Below, one piece after another: positions 1 through 7,086 of a DNA stretch of 64,000 nucleotides; the first letter of the stretch is position 1; each line of letters begins with the position of its first letter. The DNA lies in assembly GCA_035945115.1 (NCBI GenBank), contig DASZAN010000201.1, positions 62,001 to 126,000 on the forward strand. The letters run 5' to 3'. A program made the position numbers and the translations under genes. Under the pieces are notes generated by a model, which saw nothing but the letters and a program-made list of their open reading frames with translations, was not told where the DNA came from and made no database searches. Source of the DNA: DAHUYF01 sp035945115 (lineage in GTDB: Bacteria; Pseudomonadota; Alphaproteobacteria; ATCC43930; CGMCC-115725).

Positions 1-2
1 GC

Positions 3-698
3 GCGAACGAGGTGATCCGCGGCGTCACCGCCTCGGTCGCCACGGGCGAAGTGGTCTGCATCATCGGCCCCTCCGGCTCCGGCAAATCGACGATCCTCCG
101 CTGCATCAACGGGCTCGAAGGCTACGACCGCGGTGAAATCCGCATCGCCGGCCAAAAGGTCGATCGCAACGACCGCTCGATCACCGCGGTGCGGACGCAG
201 GTCGCGATGGTGTTCCAGCGCTTCAACCTCTTCCCGCACCGCACCGCGCTCGAGAATGTGGTGGAGGGGCCGATCTATGTGCGGCGCGAGCCGGCGGACG
301 ATGCCCGCCGGCGCGGCCGCGCGCTCCTCGCCCGTGTCGGCCTTGCCGAGAAGGAGAACGCGTATCCGGCGCAGCTTTCGGGCGGCCAGCAGCAGCGCGT
401 CGCCATCGCCCGCGCGCTCGCCATGCAGCCCAAGGCGATCCTCTTCGACGAGCCGACCTCCTCGCTCGATCCCGAGCTCGTGGGCGAGGTGCTGGCAGTG
501 ATGCGCGATCTCGCCCAAGACGGCATGACCATGCTGGTGGTGACGCATGAGATGCATTTCGCCCGCGACGTGGCGCATCGCGTGTTGTTCTTGGACCACG
601 GCGTGATCGTCGAGGAAGGCCCGGCGAAGGTACTCCTGAGCGCGCCGCAACACCCGCGCACCCAGGATTTTCTCCGCCGCATCCTGCATCCGATCTGA
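3..698 (+). CDS. Polar amino acid ABC transporter ATP-binding protein (5' partial)
   Basis: Cytoplasmic ATPase of a GlnQ/HisP-type amino-acid importer; it would power uptake through permeases that must lie upstream, outside the window. Walker A (GPSGSGKST, about bases 66-92), the signature LSGGQQQR, Walker B with ILFDEPTSSLD and the switch His (VVTHEM) are all visible. The reading frame is open to the left edge (A-N-E before the first GTG), so the true start is missing; family members begin 15-25 residues earlier. It ends 8 bp before the FAD oxidase, suggesting one operon for uptake and oxidation of an amine or amino acid. Substrate is not readable from the ATPase. Confidence 0.9.
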   Translation, partial: ANEVIRGVTASVATGEVVCIIGPSGSGKSTILRCINGLEGYDRGEIRIAGQKVDRNDRSITAVRTQVAMVFQRFNLFPHRTALENVVEGPIYVRREPADDARRRGRALLARVGLAEKENAYPAQLSGGQQQRVAIARALAMQPKAILFDEPTSSLDPELVGEVLAVMRDLAQDGMTMLVVTHEMHFARDVAHRVLFLDHGVIVEEGPAKVLLSAPQHPRTQDFLRRILHPI

Positions 699-706
699 GG
701 TCAGAG

Positions 707-1996
707 ATGGCCGACCCCTTTCCGCTCGAACCCGCGCTCTGGGCCGCCACCGCACCACCCGCGCCGCCGACGCCGCCGCTCGAAGAAAGCGTCAGCACCG
801 ATGTCTGCGTCGTCGGCGGCGGCTATGCCGGGCTTTCGACGGCACTCCACCTCGCCGAGCGCGGCACCAAGGTGGTGCTGCTCGAGGCGCGCGCGGTGGG
901 ATTCGGCGGCTCCGGCCGCAACGGCGGCCAAGTCATTCCCGGCCTCAAATACGATCCCGACGAGATCGTGACGATGTTCGGCGAAGAGCGCGGCCGCCGC
1001 CTCGTCGATTTCGCCGGCGCCACCGCCGATGTGGTGTTCGATTTGATCGAGCGGCATCGGATGGCGGTGCCGCGCGTCCGCAACGGCTGGATCCAGGGCG
1101 CGCACACGAGCGACGCGACGGCGCTGGTGGAGCGCCGCGCGGCACAATGGCAGAAGCTCGGCGCGCCGGTGCAAGTGCTGAGCAAGACTGAGGCCGACCG
1201 GCTCCTCGGCACCGAGAAATATTTGGGCGGCTGGCTCGACCGTCGCGGCGGCGCGATCCAACCGCTGGCCTATGTGCGCGGCCTTGCCAAGGCGGCGCTC
1301 GCCGCGGGCGTGCGCATCCACGCCGAGACCGCGGCGACGCGGCTCACCCGCGCCGGCACGCGCTGGATTGTCGCGACGTCGCGCGGCGCCAGCGTCACCG
1401 CGGAGCGCGTCGTCCTCTGCACCAACGGCTATACCGGCGACGTCTGGCCCAATCTCAGGCAAAGCGTGATCGCGCCCAATTCGTTTCAGATCGCGACTGA
1501 GCCACTTTCCGACAATCTCCGCCGCTCCGTCCTGCCGGAGGGCCAGGTCTCCTCCGACACGCGCAACCTGCTTCTCTATTTCCGTCTCGACCACACCCAA
1601 CGCTTCATCATGGGCGGTCGCGGCCCCTTCCGCGAGCCCCAAAACGCCGCCGATTGGGCACATCTGGAGCGCGTGCTCGGAAAAATGTTCCCGCAGCTCG
1701 CGGGCGCGCCGATCGCTTACCGCTGGTGCGGCCGCGTCACCATCACCCGCGACCACCTCCCCCACCTCCACGAACCCGCCCCCGGCCTCCTCATCGACAT
1801 CGGCTGCCAAGGCCGCGGCATCGGCCTGCAAACGGCGATTGGAAAAGCGATGGCGGACTATGTCGCGAGCGGCAACGCCGACGCGTTGCCGCTGCCGCTC
1901 ACGCCCATCGCACCGATCCCGCTGCATTTCTTGCAGCGCGCCTATGTGGCGGCGACGATCGCGTGGTATCGGCTGACGGATGGCGGCGTGAGTTGA
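707..1996 (+). CDS. FAD-dependent amine/amino acid oxidoreductase (DAO family, PuuB-like)
   Basis: A 429-residue flavoprotein of the DAO fold. The dinucleotide-binding motif DVCVVGGGYAGLS lies at residues 32-44, preceded by a proline-rich N-terminal stretch, and the C-terminal FAD-contact segment (DIGCQGRGIGLQT) is present. Length and layout resemble gamma-glutamylputrescine oxidase and related secondary-amine oxidases, which deaminate amines with O2 as acceptor. It follows an amino-acid ABC ATPase by 8 bp, so it may oxidise the imported substrate. The exact substrate cannot be assigned; a sarcosine- or glycine-oxidase-like role is the alternative. Confidence 0.8.
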   Translation: MADPFPLEPALWAATAPPAPPTPPLEESVSTDVCVVGGGYAGLSTALHLAERGTKVVLLEARAVGFGGSGRNGGQVIPGLKYDPDEIVTMFGEERGRRLVDFAGATADVVFDLIERHRMAVPRVRNGWIQGAHTSDATALVERRAAQWQKLGAPVQVLSKTEADRLLGTEKYLGGWLDRRGGAIQPLAYVRGLAKAALAAGVRIHAETAATRLTRAGTRWIVATSRGASVTAERVVLCTNGYTGDVWPNLRQSVIAPNSFQIATEPLSDNLRRSVLPEGQVSSDTRNLLLYFRLDHTQRFIMGGRGPFREPQNAADWAHLERVLGKMFPQLAGAPIAYRWCGRVTITRDHLPHLHEPAPGLLIDIGCQGRGIGLQTAIGKAMADYVASGNADALPLPLTPIAPIPLHFLQRAYVAATIAWYRLTDGGVS

Positions 1997-2013
1997 CGCG
2001 AAGGTGACGGAAG

Positions 2014-2163
2014 AGAAACCCCTCCCCCCTTGAGGGACCCTTGAGGGGGAGGGTGCCCGAGGCTTATGGCCTCGGGCAGGAGGGGGGTCCCGCGCGGTGC
2101 GCCCCAAGACTCATCAAGCGACGTCACCCCCCACCCTACCCTCCCCCTCAAGGGGGGAGGGGC
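2014..2163. repeat. Pair of inverted REP-like palindromes
   Basis: Between two convergent genes lie two related C-rich/G-rich elements in opposite orientation: about 2020-2055 and 2126-2163, each with a CTCCCCCTCAAGGGGGAGG-type hairpin. An additional hairpin (CCCGAGGC...GCCTCGGG, about 2056-2077) lies between them. The layout resembles a bacterial interspersed mosaic element. The hairpins could also act as a bidirectional terminator for the two convergent genes. Related copies occur at 4886-4950 and 8426-8530. Confidence 0.65.
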
Positions 2164-2166
2164 AGT

Positions 2167-2799
2167 TCAATAGAGGTTGTGCTTGTAGGCGTGCTCGATG
2201 CGCGCATCGGCTTCGGCGGCGGAAGCGCCGCCCGGCACCTGGTCGGTGATCATCTGGCCGAGGGTCGGAAGCCGGCGGCGCTCGATCTTGTAGTCGTCGT
2301 GCCAGAGCCGCGCGCGGATGAGCGCCTTGCCGCAATGGAGATAGGCTTCGCGCACCTCGACGAGGATGCCGCTCTTCGGCACCTTGCCGGCGACGGCGCA
2401 GCGCGCGAGCAAGCGCTCGTTGCTGGTGATGCTGGCGATGCCGTTGACGCGCAGCGTCTCGTCGACGCCGGGTATCATGAACAGCAATCCCACCTGCGGA
2501 TTGGCGACGAGGTTGCCCAGGGAATCGAGCCGGTTGTTGCCGGGACGATCCGGGATAAGCAGCCGCCCGTCATCGAGCACCTGGACGAAACCCGGCGCAT
2601 CCCCCCGCGGCGACACATCGGCACCGTCGGCGGTCGCCGTGCCGAGGCACAGGAACGGCGAGCGCGCGATGAAATTCCAGCAATGCCGATCAAGCGCCGG
2701 CAAACACTTGCGCCGCGCGCGCTCCGTGGGCGCGGCGTAGATTGCACGCAGGCCTTGCTCGTGGTCGATCATGCCTTGGTGCAATGGATCGCTGGTCAT
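2167..2799 (-). CDS. PPOX-type FMN-binding flavoprotein
   Basis: A 210-residue pyridoxamine-5'-phosphate-oxidase-fold protein, probably a cytoplasmic FMN- or F420-type flavoprotein. The typical split-barrel pattern is visible: FLCLGTATADGADVSPRGD, then LLIPDRPGNNRLDSLGNL and VGLLFMIPGVDETLRVNG. It matches the PPOX-type flavoproteins of about 200 residues often labelled MSMEG_1061 family; the reaction is unknown. I start it at the ATG at 2799, preceded by a G-rich stretch; an upstream start would add six residues. It stands alone between repeats, converging on the FAD oxidase gene. Confidence 0.8.
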   Translation of the reverse strand: MTSDPLHQGMIDHEQGLRAIYAAPTERARRKCLPALDRHCWNFIARSPFLCLGTATADGADVSPRGDAPGFVQVLDDGRLLIPDRPGNNRLDSLGNLVANPQVGLLFMIPGVDETLRVNGIASITSNERLLARCAVAGKVPKSGILVEVREAYLHCGKALIRARLWHDDYKIERRRLPTLGQMITDQVPGGASAAEADARIEHAYKHNLY

Positions 2800-2890
2800 G
2801 AGCCCCCCCAGCCTCATTCTCCGCTTCGTGTCAATGGGAGTAAAGAGGCGCGAGCTCTATGAGCGTCGAAATGCACGCTTGTATATTCTT

Positions 2891-2939
2891 ACTCCTCTCC
2901 GCCCCTCTGGGGCGGAGAGGCTGGGGAGAGGTGGGGTGG
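2891..2939. repeat. Left inverted palindrome flanking the DUF559 gene
   Basis: Bases 2891-2920 form a 30-bp palindromic unit (ACTCCTCTCCGCCCC arm) whose reverse complement matches 3294-3323 at 29 of 30 positions. The following GT-rich tail (2921-2939) is also loosely mirrored upstream of the right copy. The probable start codon of the DUF559 gene lies within the tail. Confidence 0.8.
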
Positions 2940-3325
2940 CAAAGCCATTAAGAACGAGAACCAGAATCGCTCGGCGTCTCCGCCGCGATGCGACCGATGT
3001 CGAGCGCCTCCTCTGGCACGCGTTGCGCGAGCGACTACCTTCATGGAAATTCCGGCGCCAACATCCTATCGGCCAGCGCATCGCCGACTTCGCCTGCCCG
3101 CAAGCGAAGCTCGCTATCGAACTCGATGGCAGCCAGCATGCGCTTGCACAAACTGCCGACGACCGCCGCAGCGACGAGCTCGCGCGATACGGCTACCGTG
3201 TCCTACGTTTTTGGAACAACGACGTGCTCGACAATCTCGATGGCGTGCTCACGACGATCCACCGCGCCCTCGACGACGCCCCACCTCACCCCACCTCTCC
3301 GCCCCTGAGGGGCGGAGAGGAGTAG
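2936..3325 (+). CDS. DUF559 domain protein (Vsr/PD-(D/E)XK nuclease-like)
   Basis: About 129 residues when begun at GTG 2936; this length is normal for stand-alone DUF559 proteins. Visible family features are RRDATDVERLLWHALRERLPSWKFRRQHPIGQ, IADFACPQAKLAIELDGSQH, and ELARYGYRVLRFWNNDVLDNLDGV. The D..E-x-D-G-x-Q-H segment resembles the catalytic core of very-short-patch-repair endonucleases, so DNA nicking is plausible but unproven. The gene begins and ends inside the two flanking palindromes: the last residues (SPPLRGGEE) are encoded by the right copy. An open frame continues upstream to 2771 but would overlap the start of the opposite flavoprotein gene, so I reject it. Confidence 0.75.
   Translation: MAKPLRTRTRIARRLRRDATDVERLLWHALRERLPSWKFRRQHPIGQRIADFACPQAKLAIELDGSQHALAQTADDRRSDELARYGYRVLRFWNNDVLDNLDGVLTTIHRALDDAPPHPTSPPLRGGEE
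3294..3323. repeat. Right inverted palindrome flanking the DUF559 gene
   Basis: Mirror copy of 2891-2920 (29 of 30 matches after reverse complementing), itself palindromic around CCCCTGAGGGG. It contains the end of the DUF559 coding frame, and the stop codon follows directly at 3323-3325. Confidence 0.8.
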
Positions 3326-3327
3326 AT

Positions 3328-4083
3328 TTAGCGCATGTCCGCCATTAGAAGACGGCTGGTTCCCAACGAAGGATGCCACCATCCGTAGCCACTTTGCATG
3401 CCGTGCTCGGCGAACGTCGCTTGGACCGCGATACCCTCAACGTTGTAAATCCAACTTGCGTGAGCGCATGAGCCATTCCGACGCGTGTCCACTCGCAAAT
3501 CCGATCTGCTGATAAGTGGATTACCTGCGAGGGTCGTGCCGCAGCCAAATTTCAGGTAAACGCACGCGTGAGCCTTATTCATCATTATGGCCGTGGCGAA
3601 TGGTTTAATATCAATAGGCGCGCTCCCTTCTAAAATCATCCCACCGAACTGCTTCACGAAGAATAGATGTACATTGAGCATTTGCCGCGCCGCGTCGTAA
3701 CGGAAGATCCGATTAACCCGCACAATGTTTCCCGGCGCCAGCTTTGGGGTTCGCGTTCGAAGCGCGTTCGATAGAAATTCCCAAGCTCGATCGTGAGGCT
3801 GCGTTCGAGCGTTGTTACAACGCGCGCAAATTTTATTGGGAAACTTGGTGAGCTTGGCGTCGAGACCACCAATTGTTTTCTTGCCGAACTTGTCGTCGCG
3901 ATAGTGCAACGGCTTTGCCTGTGTCACCTCGCCAAACGCAGCGCGCAAATCCGAACGCTTTGCTCGATGTTCTCCAGTGGTCGCAGGTTCCCGGCCACAG
4001 ATCCAGCACAGAGTCGCGATCCCTACCCCCTCCTCTCCGGCAAGCTCTGGTCCATCGCATGCGCCGGGACCATGTCGCTGCAC
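3328..4083 (-). CDS. Hypothetical protein with HNH-like zinc motif
   Basis: Up to 251 residues, no firm family. Near the N-terminus is CWICG, then T-G-E-H-R, and about 35 residues on ICARCNNARTQPHDRAWE; this C-x2-C...EH...C-x2-C-N arrangement is what HNH-type nucleases with a zinc knuckle look like. The rest has no motif I recognise. The only ATG in frame is at 4083, which overlaps the 3' end of cysE by about 60 bp on the same strand, and no good ribosome site is visible, so the start is uncertain. Base composition is visibly less GC-rich than its neighbours, suggesting recent acquisition. Confidence 0.55.
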   Translation of the reverse strand: MQRHGPGACDGPELAGEEGVGIATLCWICGREPATTGEHRAKRSDLRAAFGEVTQAKPLHYRDDKFGKKTIGGLDAKLTKFPNKICARCNNARTQPHDRAWEFLSNALRTRTPKLAPGNIVRVNRIFRYDAARQMLNVHLFFVKQFGGMILEGSAPIDIKPFATAIMMNKAHACVYLKFGCGTTLAGNPLISRSDLRVDTRRNGSCAHASWIYNVEGIAVQATFAEHGMQSGYGWWHPSLGTSRLLMADMR

Positions 4084-4868
4084 CAGCCGACGATGCGGGC
4101 GGGGACGCCGGCGACGGTCGCGCAGGGCGGCACGTCTTTCAAAACCACGCTGCCGGCGCCGACTTTGGCGCGGGCGCCCACTTCGATATTGCCCAGCACC
4201 TTGGCGCCCGCCGCGAGCAGCACGCCGTCCCGCACCTTGGGATGGCGGTCGCCGCGCTCCTTGCCGGTGCCGCCCAAGGTCACGTTCTGCAAGATCGAGA
4301 CGTCGTTGCCGATGACCGAGGTCTCGCCGATGACGATGCCGGTGCCATGATCGATGAAGACGCCGCGGCCCACGGGCACTGCGGGATGGATGTCGACGGC
4401 GAAGACTTCGGAGACGCGGCTCGACAAATGATGCGCGAGGTCATGCCGGCCTTGTTGCCAGAGCCAATGCGCCACGCGATGCCATTCGAGCGATTGGAAG
4501 CCCTTGTAGTAGAGGAAGGGTGTGAGGAAATTCTCGGCGGCGGGATCGCGGGTGCGGATGGCGACGAGATCGGCGCGCGCGGCGTCGATGATCGTGGCGT
4601 CCTCGGCGCTGGCACCCCGCGCCAAATCCTCGAGGCGCTCGGCCGGCATGAAGCGCTCGGCGAGCTTGCCGGCGATGAGCGAGGCAAGCGCGCGGCCGAA
4701 GCTTTTGTGGCGGAGCACGGCCAAATCGAGGAACCCGCGTAGCATGGTCTCGCGCTCGGCCGCGCTTTCGGCTTCGCTGCGGAGGATTTGCCAGAGCTCG
4801 CTTTCGCTGAGCTGGCGCTCTTCCGATCGCGGCGCCGCATCGTTGGCGGCAACAATGGTCTCACTCAT
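4023..4868 (-). CDS. cysE: Serine O-acetyltransferase
   Basis: Transfers acetyl from acetyl-CoA to L-serine, the first step of cysteine synthesis; cytoplasmic hexamer. The N-terminal helical domain (ELWQILRSEAESAAERE...HRVAHWLWQQG) is followed by left-handed beta-helix hexapeptide repeats beginning DIHPAVPVGRGVFIDHGTG, with GETSVIGNDVSILQNVTLGGTG and VRDGVLLAAGAKVLGNI. The ATG at 4868 is chosen because GGAGGAGG precedes it; an open frame runs further upstream only through repeat DNA. At 281 residues it is normal. It lies downstream of the SUF genes, a sensible location since SufS consumes cysteine, but a palindrome-rich gap separates them. Confidence 0.93.
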   Translation of the reverse strand: MSETIVAANDAAPRSEERQLSESELWQILRSEAESAAERETMLRGFLDLAVLRHKSFGRALASLIAGKLAERFMPAERLEDLARGASAEDATIIDAARADLVAIRTRDPAAENFLTPFLYYKGFQSLEWHRVAHWLWQQGRHDLAHHLSSRVSEVFAVDIHPAVPVGRGVFIDHGTGIVIGETSVIGNDVSILQNVTLGGTGKERGDRHPKVRDGVLLAAGAKVLGNIEVGARAKVGAGSVVLKDVPPCATVAGVPARIVGWCSDMVPAHAMDQSLPERRG

Positions 4869-4885
4869 GCCTGTTCCTCCTCCAC

Positions 4886-4950
4886 GCTCCCCCTCACCCT
4901 CCCATCGCTTCGCGATGGGCCCCTCCCTCTCCCGCAAGCGGGAGAGGGGC
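4886..4950. repeat. REP-like double hairpin upstream of cysE
   Basis: Two neighbouring hairpins: CCCATCGCTTCGCGATGGG (about 4901-4919) and CCTCTCCCGCAAGCGGGAGAGG (about 4925-4946), with C-rich flanks like the other REP-like elements of the window. It separates the DUF59 gene that ends the SUF operon from cysE and may attenuate read-through. Confidence 0.65.
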
Positions 4951-4956
4951 TTCGCC

Positions 4957-5364
4957 TCACATCAATCCCAGCTCCAATTTCGCTTCTTCGCTCATGCGGT
5001 CCTTCGTCCAGGGCGGCGACCACACCAGCTTGACGCGCGCGTCTTGCACGCCGGGCACGGACCCCACCGCGTCGCGCACCTGGCCCGGCAGCGCGCCGGC
5101 GACCGGACAGGCCGGCGTCGTCAAGGTCATCTCGACATAGACGGTGCCGTCGCGGTTGACGACGAGATCGTAGATGAGGCCGAGATCGACGAGGTTCACG
5201 GGAATCTCGGGATCCCGCACGGTCTTCAACGCTTCGACCACCTTTTCCTGGAGCGCGGCATTGCCTTCATCGGGCGTGGGCCGCTCGACATCGTCGAAAT
5301 CGCCGTGATCGTCCGCGCCTTCCGGAACGAAATCGAAAAAGTCCTTGTCTGCCATCTCGGCCAC
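4957..5364 (-). CDS. SUF-associated DUF59 protein (SufT/MIP18 family)
   Basis: A 135-residue protein with an acidic N-terminal extension and a DUF59 domain from about residue 38: ALKTVRDPEIPVNLVDLGLIYDLVVNRDG, then MTLTTPACPVAGALPG with the conserved cysteine, and VWSPPWTKDRMSEEAK. Proteins of this family help mature iron-sulfur proteins and are regularly the last gene of alphaproteobacterial suf operons, as here, just 4 bp after sufU. A second, shorter DUF59 gene occurs in the island at 38538. Exact role (scaffold, carrier or chaperone) is not established by sequence. Confidence 0.88.
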   Translation of the reverse strand: MAEMADKDFFDFVPEGADDHGDFDDVERPTPDEGNAALQEKVVEALKTVRDPEIPVNLVDLGLIYDLVVNRDGTVYVEMTLTTPACPVAGALPGQVRDAVGSVPGVQDARVKLVWSPPWTKDRMSEEAKLELGLM

Positions 5365-5368
5365 GGCA

Positions 5369-5833
5369 TCACTCCGTCTTGACCGTGGTGCCGGCGGCGC
5401 CGTTCCTGAGCGCCGCCTCGAAAGCGTGCCAAGCCAGCGTCGCGCACTTCACCCGCGCCGGATACGCCTTGACGCCGGTCAAGGGCTCGAGCCGCTCCAT
5501 ATCGTCGGCGAGCGCCGGCGCGAGCGCGGGCTCGGCGACGCCCGTCACCTTGGCGTGGAAGCCCTTGAAGAGCGCCGCCGCCTCTTCCGGTGTCTTCCCC
5601 TTCAGTATCTCGGTCATGAGCGAGGCCGAGGCTTGCGAGATGGCGCAGCCGCGGCCTTGGAAGCTCACGTCATTGATGCGGCCATTCTCGAGCGTCACGA
5701 ACACGGTGACGCGGTCGCCGCACAGCGGGTTGTGGCCGTGCGCGAGATAGCTCGGATGCTCGGGCTTGCGGAAATTCCGCGGGTGCTGCCCGTGATCGAG
5801 GATGATGTCCTGATAGAGGTCGCGCAGATCCAT
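5369..5833 (-). CDS. sufU: Fe-S cluster assembly protein SufU
   Basis: A 154-residue IscU-fold protein that accepts sulfur from SufS. Key ligands are Cys38 and Asp40 (LCGDRV), Cys63 (GRGCAISQAS) and Cys130 (KCATLAW). The spacing between the second and third cysteines is longer than in IscU, the hallmark of SufU. Start is the ATG at 5833, 2 bp after the sufS stop codon, implying translational coupling. A longer open frame across sufS is a shadow. Confidence 0.92.
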   Translation of the reverse strand: MDLRDLYQDIILDHGQHPRNFRKPEHPSYLAHGHNPLCGDRVTVFVTLENGRINDVSFQGRGCAISQASASLMTEILKGKTPEEAAALFKGFHAKVTGVAEPALAPALADDMERLEPLTGVKAYPARVKCATLAWHAFEAALRNGAAGTTVKTE

Positions 5834-5835
5834 GG

Positions 5836-7086
5836 CTATTTCGTCACCTTGAACATCTTTTGCGCCCCTTGGATCGCCGATGCCAGCGCGTCGATGTCGC
5901 TCTCGTCGTTGTAGACGCCGAGCGAGGCGCGGGTCGTTGCGCCCACGCCCAGTGCCTCGAGGAAGGGCTGGGCGCAATGGTGTCCGGCGCGCACCGCCAC
6001 CTTGTGCCCGTCGAGCAGGGTCGCGACATCGTGCGGATGAATGCCGTCGATGGTGAATGACAGGATGGCGAGGCGGCGCTGGCCCGCGCCGACGAGATGG
6101 ACGCCGGGAAGACGTGACAGGCGATCGACGCCGTAGCCGGTGAGTGCCTCCTCGTGCTCGAGGATGGCGTCGCGCCCCAAGCCCTCGAGATAATCGATGG
6201 CAATGCCGAGGCCGATGGCGCCGGAAATGTCGGGCGTGCCCGCTTCGAAGCGATGCGGCGGCTCCTGGAAGATGGTCTTCTCGAAGGTGACGTCGAGGAT
6301 CATGTCGCCGCCACCTTGCCAGGGCGGCATGGCGTCCAAGATCACCTTCTTGCCGTGGAGCACGCCGATGCCGGTCGGCCCATAGGCCTTGTGGCCGGTG
6401 AAGACATAGAAGTCGGCGCCGATCGCCTGCACGTCCACCGGCAAGCGCGGCGCCGCCTGGCTGCCGTCGATCAGCACCTTGGCGCCCGCGGCATGGGCCA
6501 TGCGCACGATGCTCTCGACCGGCACCACCGCGCCCGTGACGTTGGCGACGTGCGTCACGGCGACGAGCTTGGTTCGCGGGGTGATGAGGGCGGTGAAGGC
6601 CGCCATGTCGAGGCCGCCGGTGGCATCGATCGGCGCCACCACCAGCTTGATGCCGACACGGTCGCGCAAGAGCTGCCACGGCACGATGTTGGCGTGGTGC
6701 TCCATCACCGTGACGAGGATTTCGTCACCCGCTTTCAGGAAGGTGTTGCCCCAGCTGTTGGCGACGAGGTTGATGCCCTCGGTGGCGTTGCGCACGAAGA
6801 CGATCTCGCGCGCGTCCGCGGCATTCAAGAAGCGCCGCACCTTCTCGCGCGCCTCCTCGTAAAGCTCGGTCGAGCGCGCCGAGAGGCGGTAGACGCCGCG
6901 ATGCACGTTCGCATAGTCGCTGCGGTAATACTCGGCGACGCCATCGATCACCACGGCGGGCTTCTGCGCCGAGGCACCGCTGTCGAGAAAGACGAGCCCG
7001 GGATTGCGGGCGAAGACGGGGAAATCCCTGCAGATGGCGCGCGGGTCGAGGCGGCCGTTGGGGCGAAGCGGGGTGACCAAAGTCAT
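5836..7086 (-). CDS. sufS: Cysteine desulfurase SufS
   Basis: PLP enzyme that removes sulfur from cysteine for Fe-S cluster assembly. At 416 residues it is a class II desulfurase. The PLP lysine is Lys233 (FTGHKAYGPTG), preceded by the Asp-Gly-Ser-Gln-Ala segment (IDGSQAAPRLPVDV). The catalytic loop carries Cys371 in VRAGHHCAQP, the short-loop form expected for SufS partnered with SufU or SufE. Start codon overlaps the sufD stop by 4 bp. Confidence 0.95.
   Translation of the reverse strand: MTLVTPLRPNGRLDPRAICRDFPVFARNPGLVFLDSGASAQKPAVVIDGVAEYYRSDYANVHRGVYRLSARSTELYEEAREKVRRFLNAADAREIVFVRNATEGINLVANSWGNTFLKAGDEILVTVMEHHANIVPWQLLRDRVGIKLVVAPIDATGGLDMAAFTALITPRTKLVAVTHVANVTGAVVPVESIVRMAHAAGAKVLIDGSQAAPRLPVDVQAIGADFYVFTGHKAYGPTGIGVLHGKKVILDAMPPWQGGGDMILDVTFEKTIFQEPPHRFEAGTPDISGAIGLGIAIDYLEGLGRDAILEHEEALTGYGVDRLSRLPGVHLVGAGQRRLAILSFTIDGIHPHDVATLLDGHKVAVRAGHHCAQPFLEALGVGATTRASLGVYNDESDIDALASAIQGAQKMFKVTK

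Noticed and set aside
701..2107. 468-residue open frame on the minus strand opposite the FAD oxidase
   Set aside because: It mirrors a well-supported gene, is rich in Arg/Ala/Gly/His without motifs and has no ribosome site; typical shadow in high-GC DNA. The same holds for long frames at 9340-11070 (+) and 48666-50300 (-).
2771..2935. Longer DUF559 protein starting at 2771
   Set aside because: The extra 55 residues read through the divergent flavoprotein start and the palindrome and match nothing in the family.
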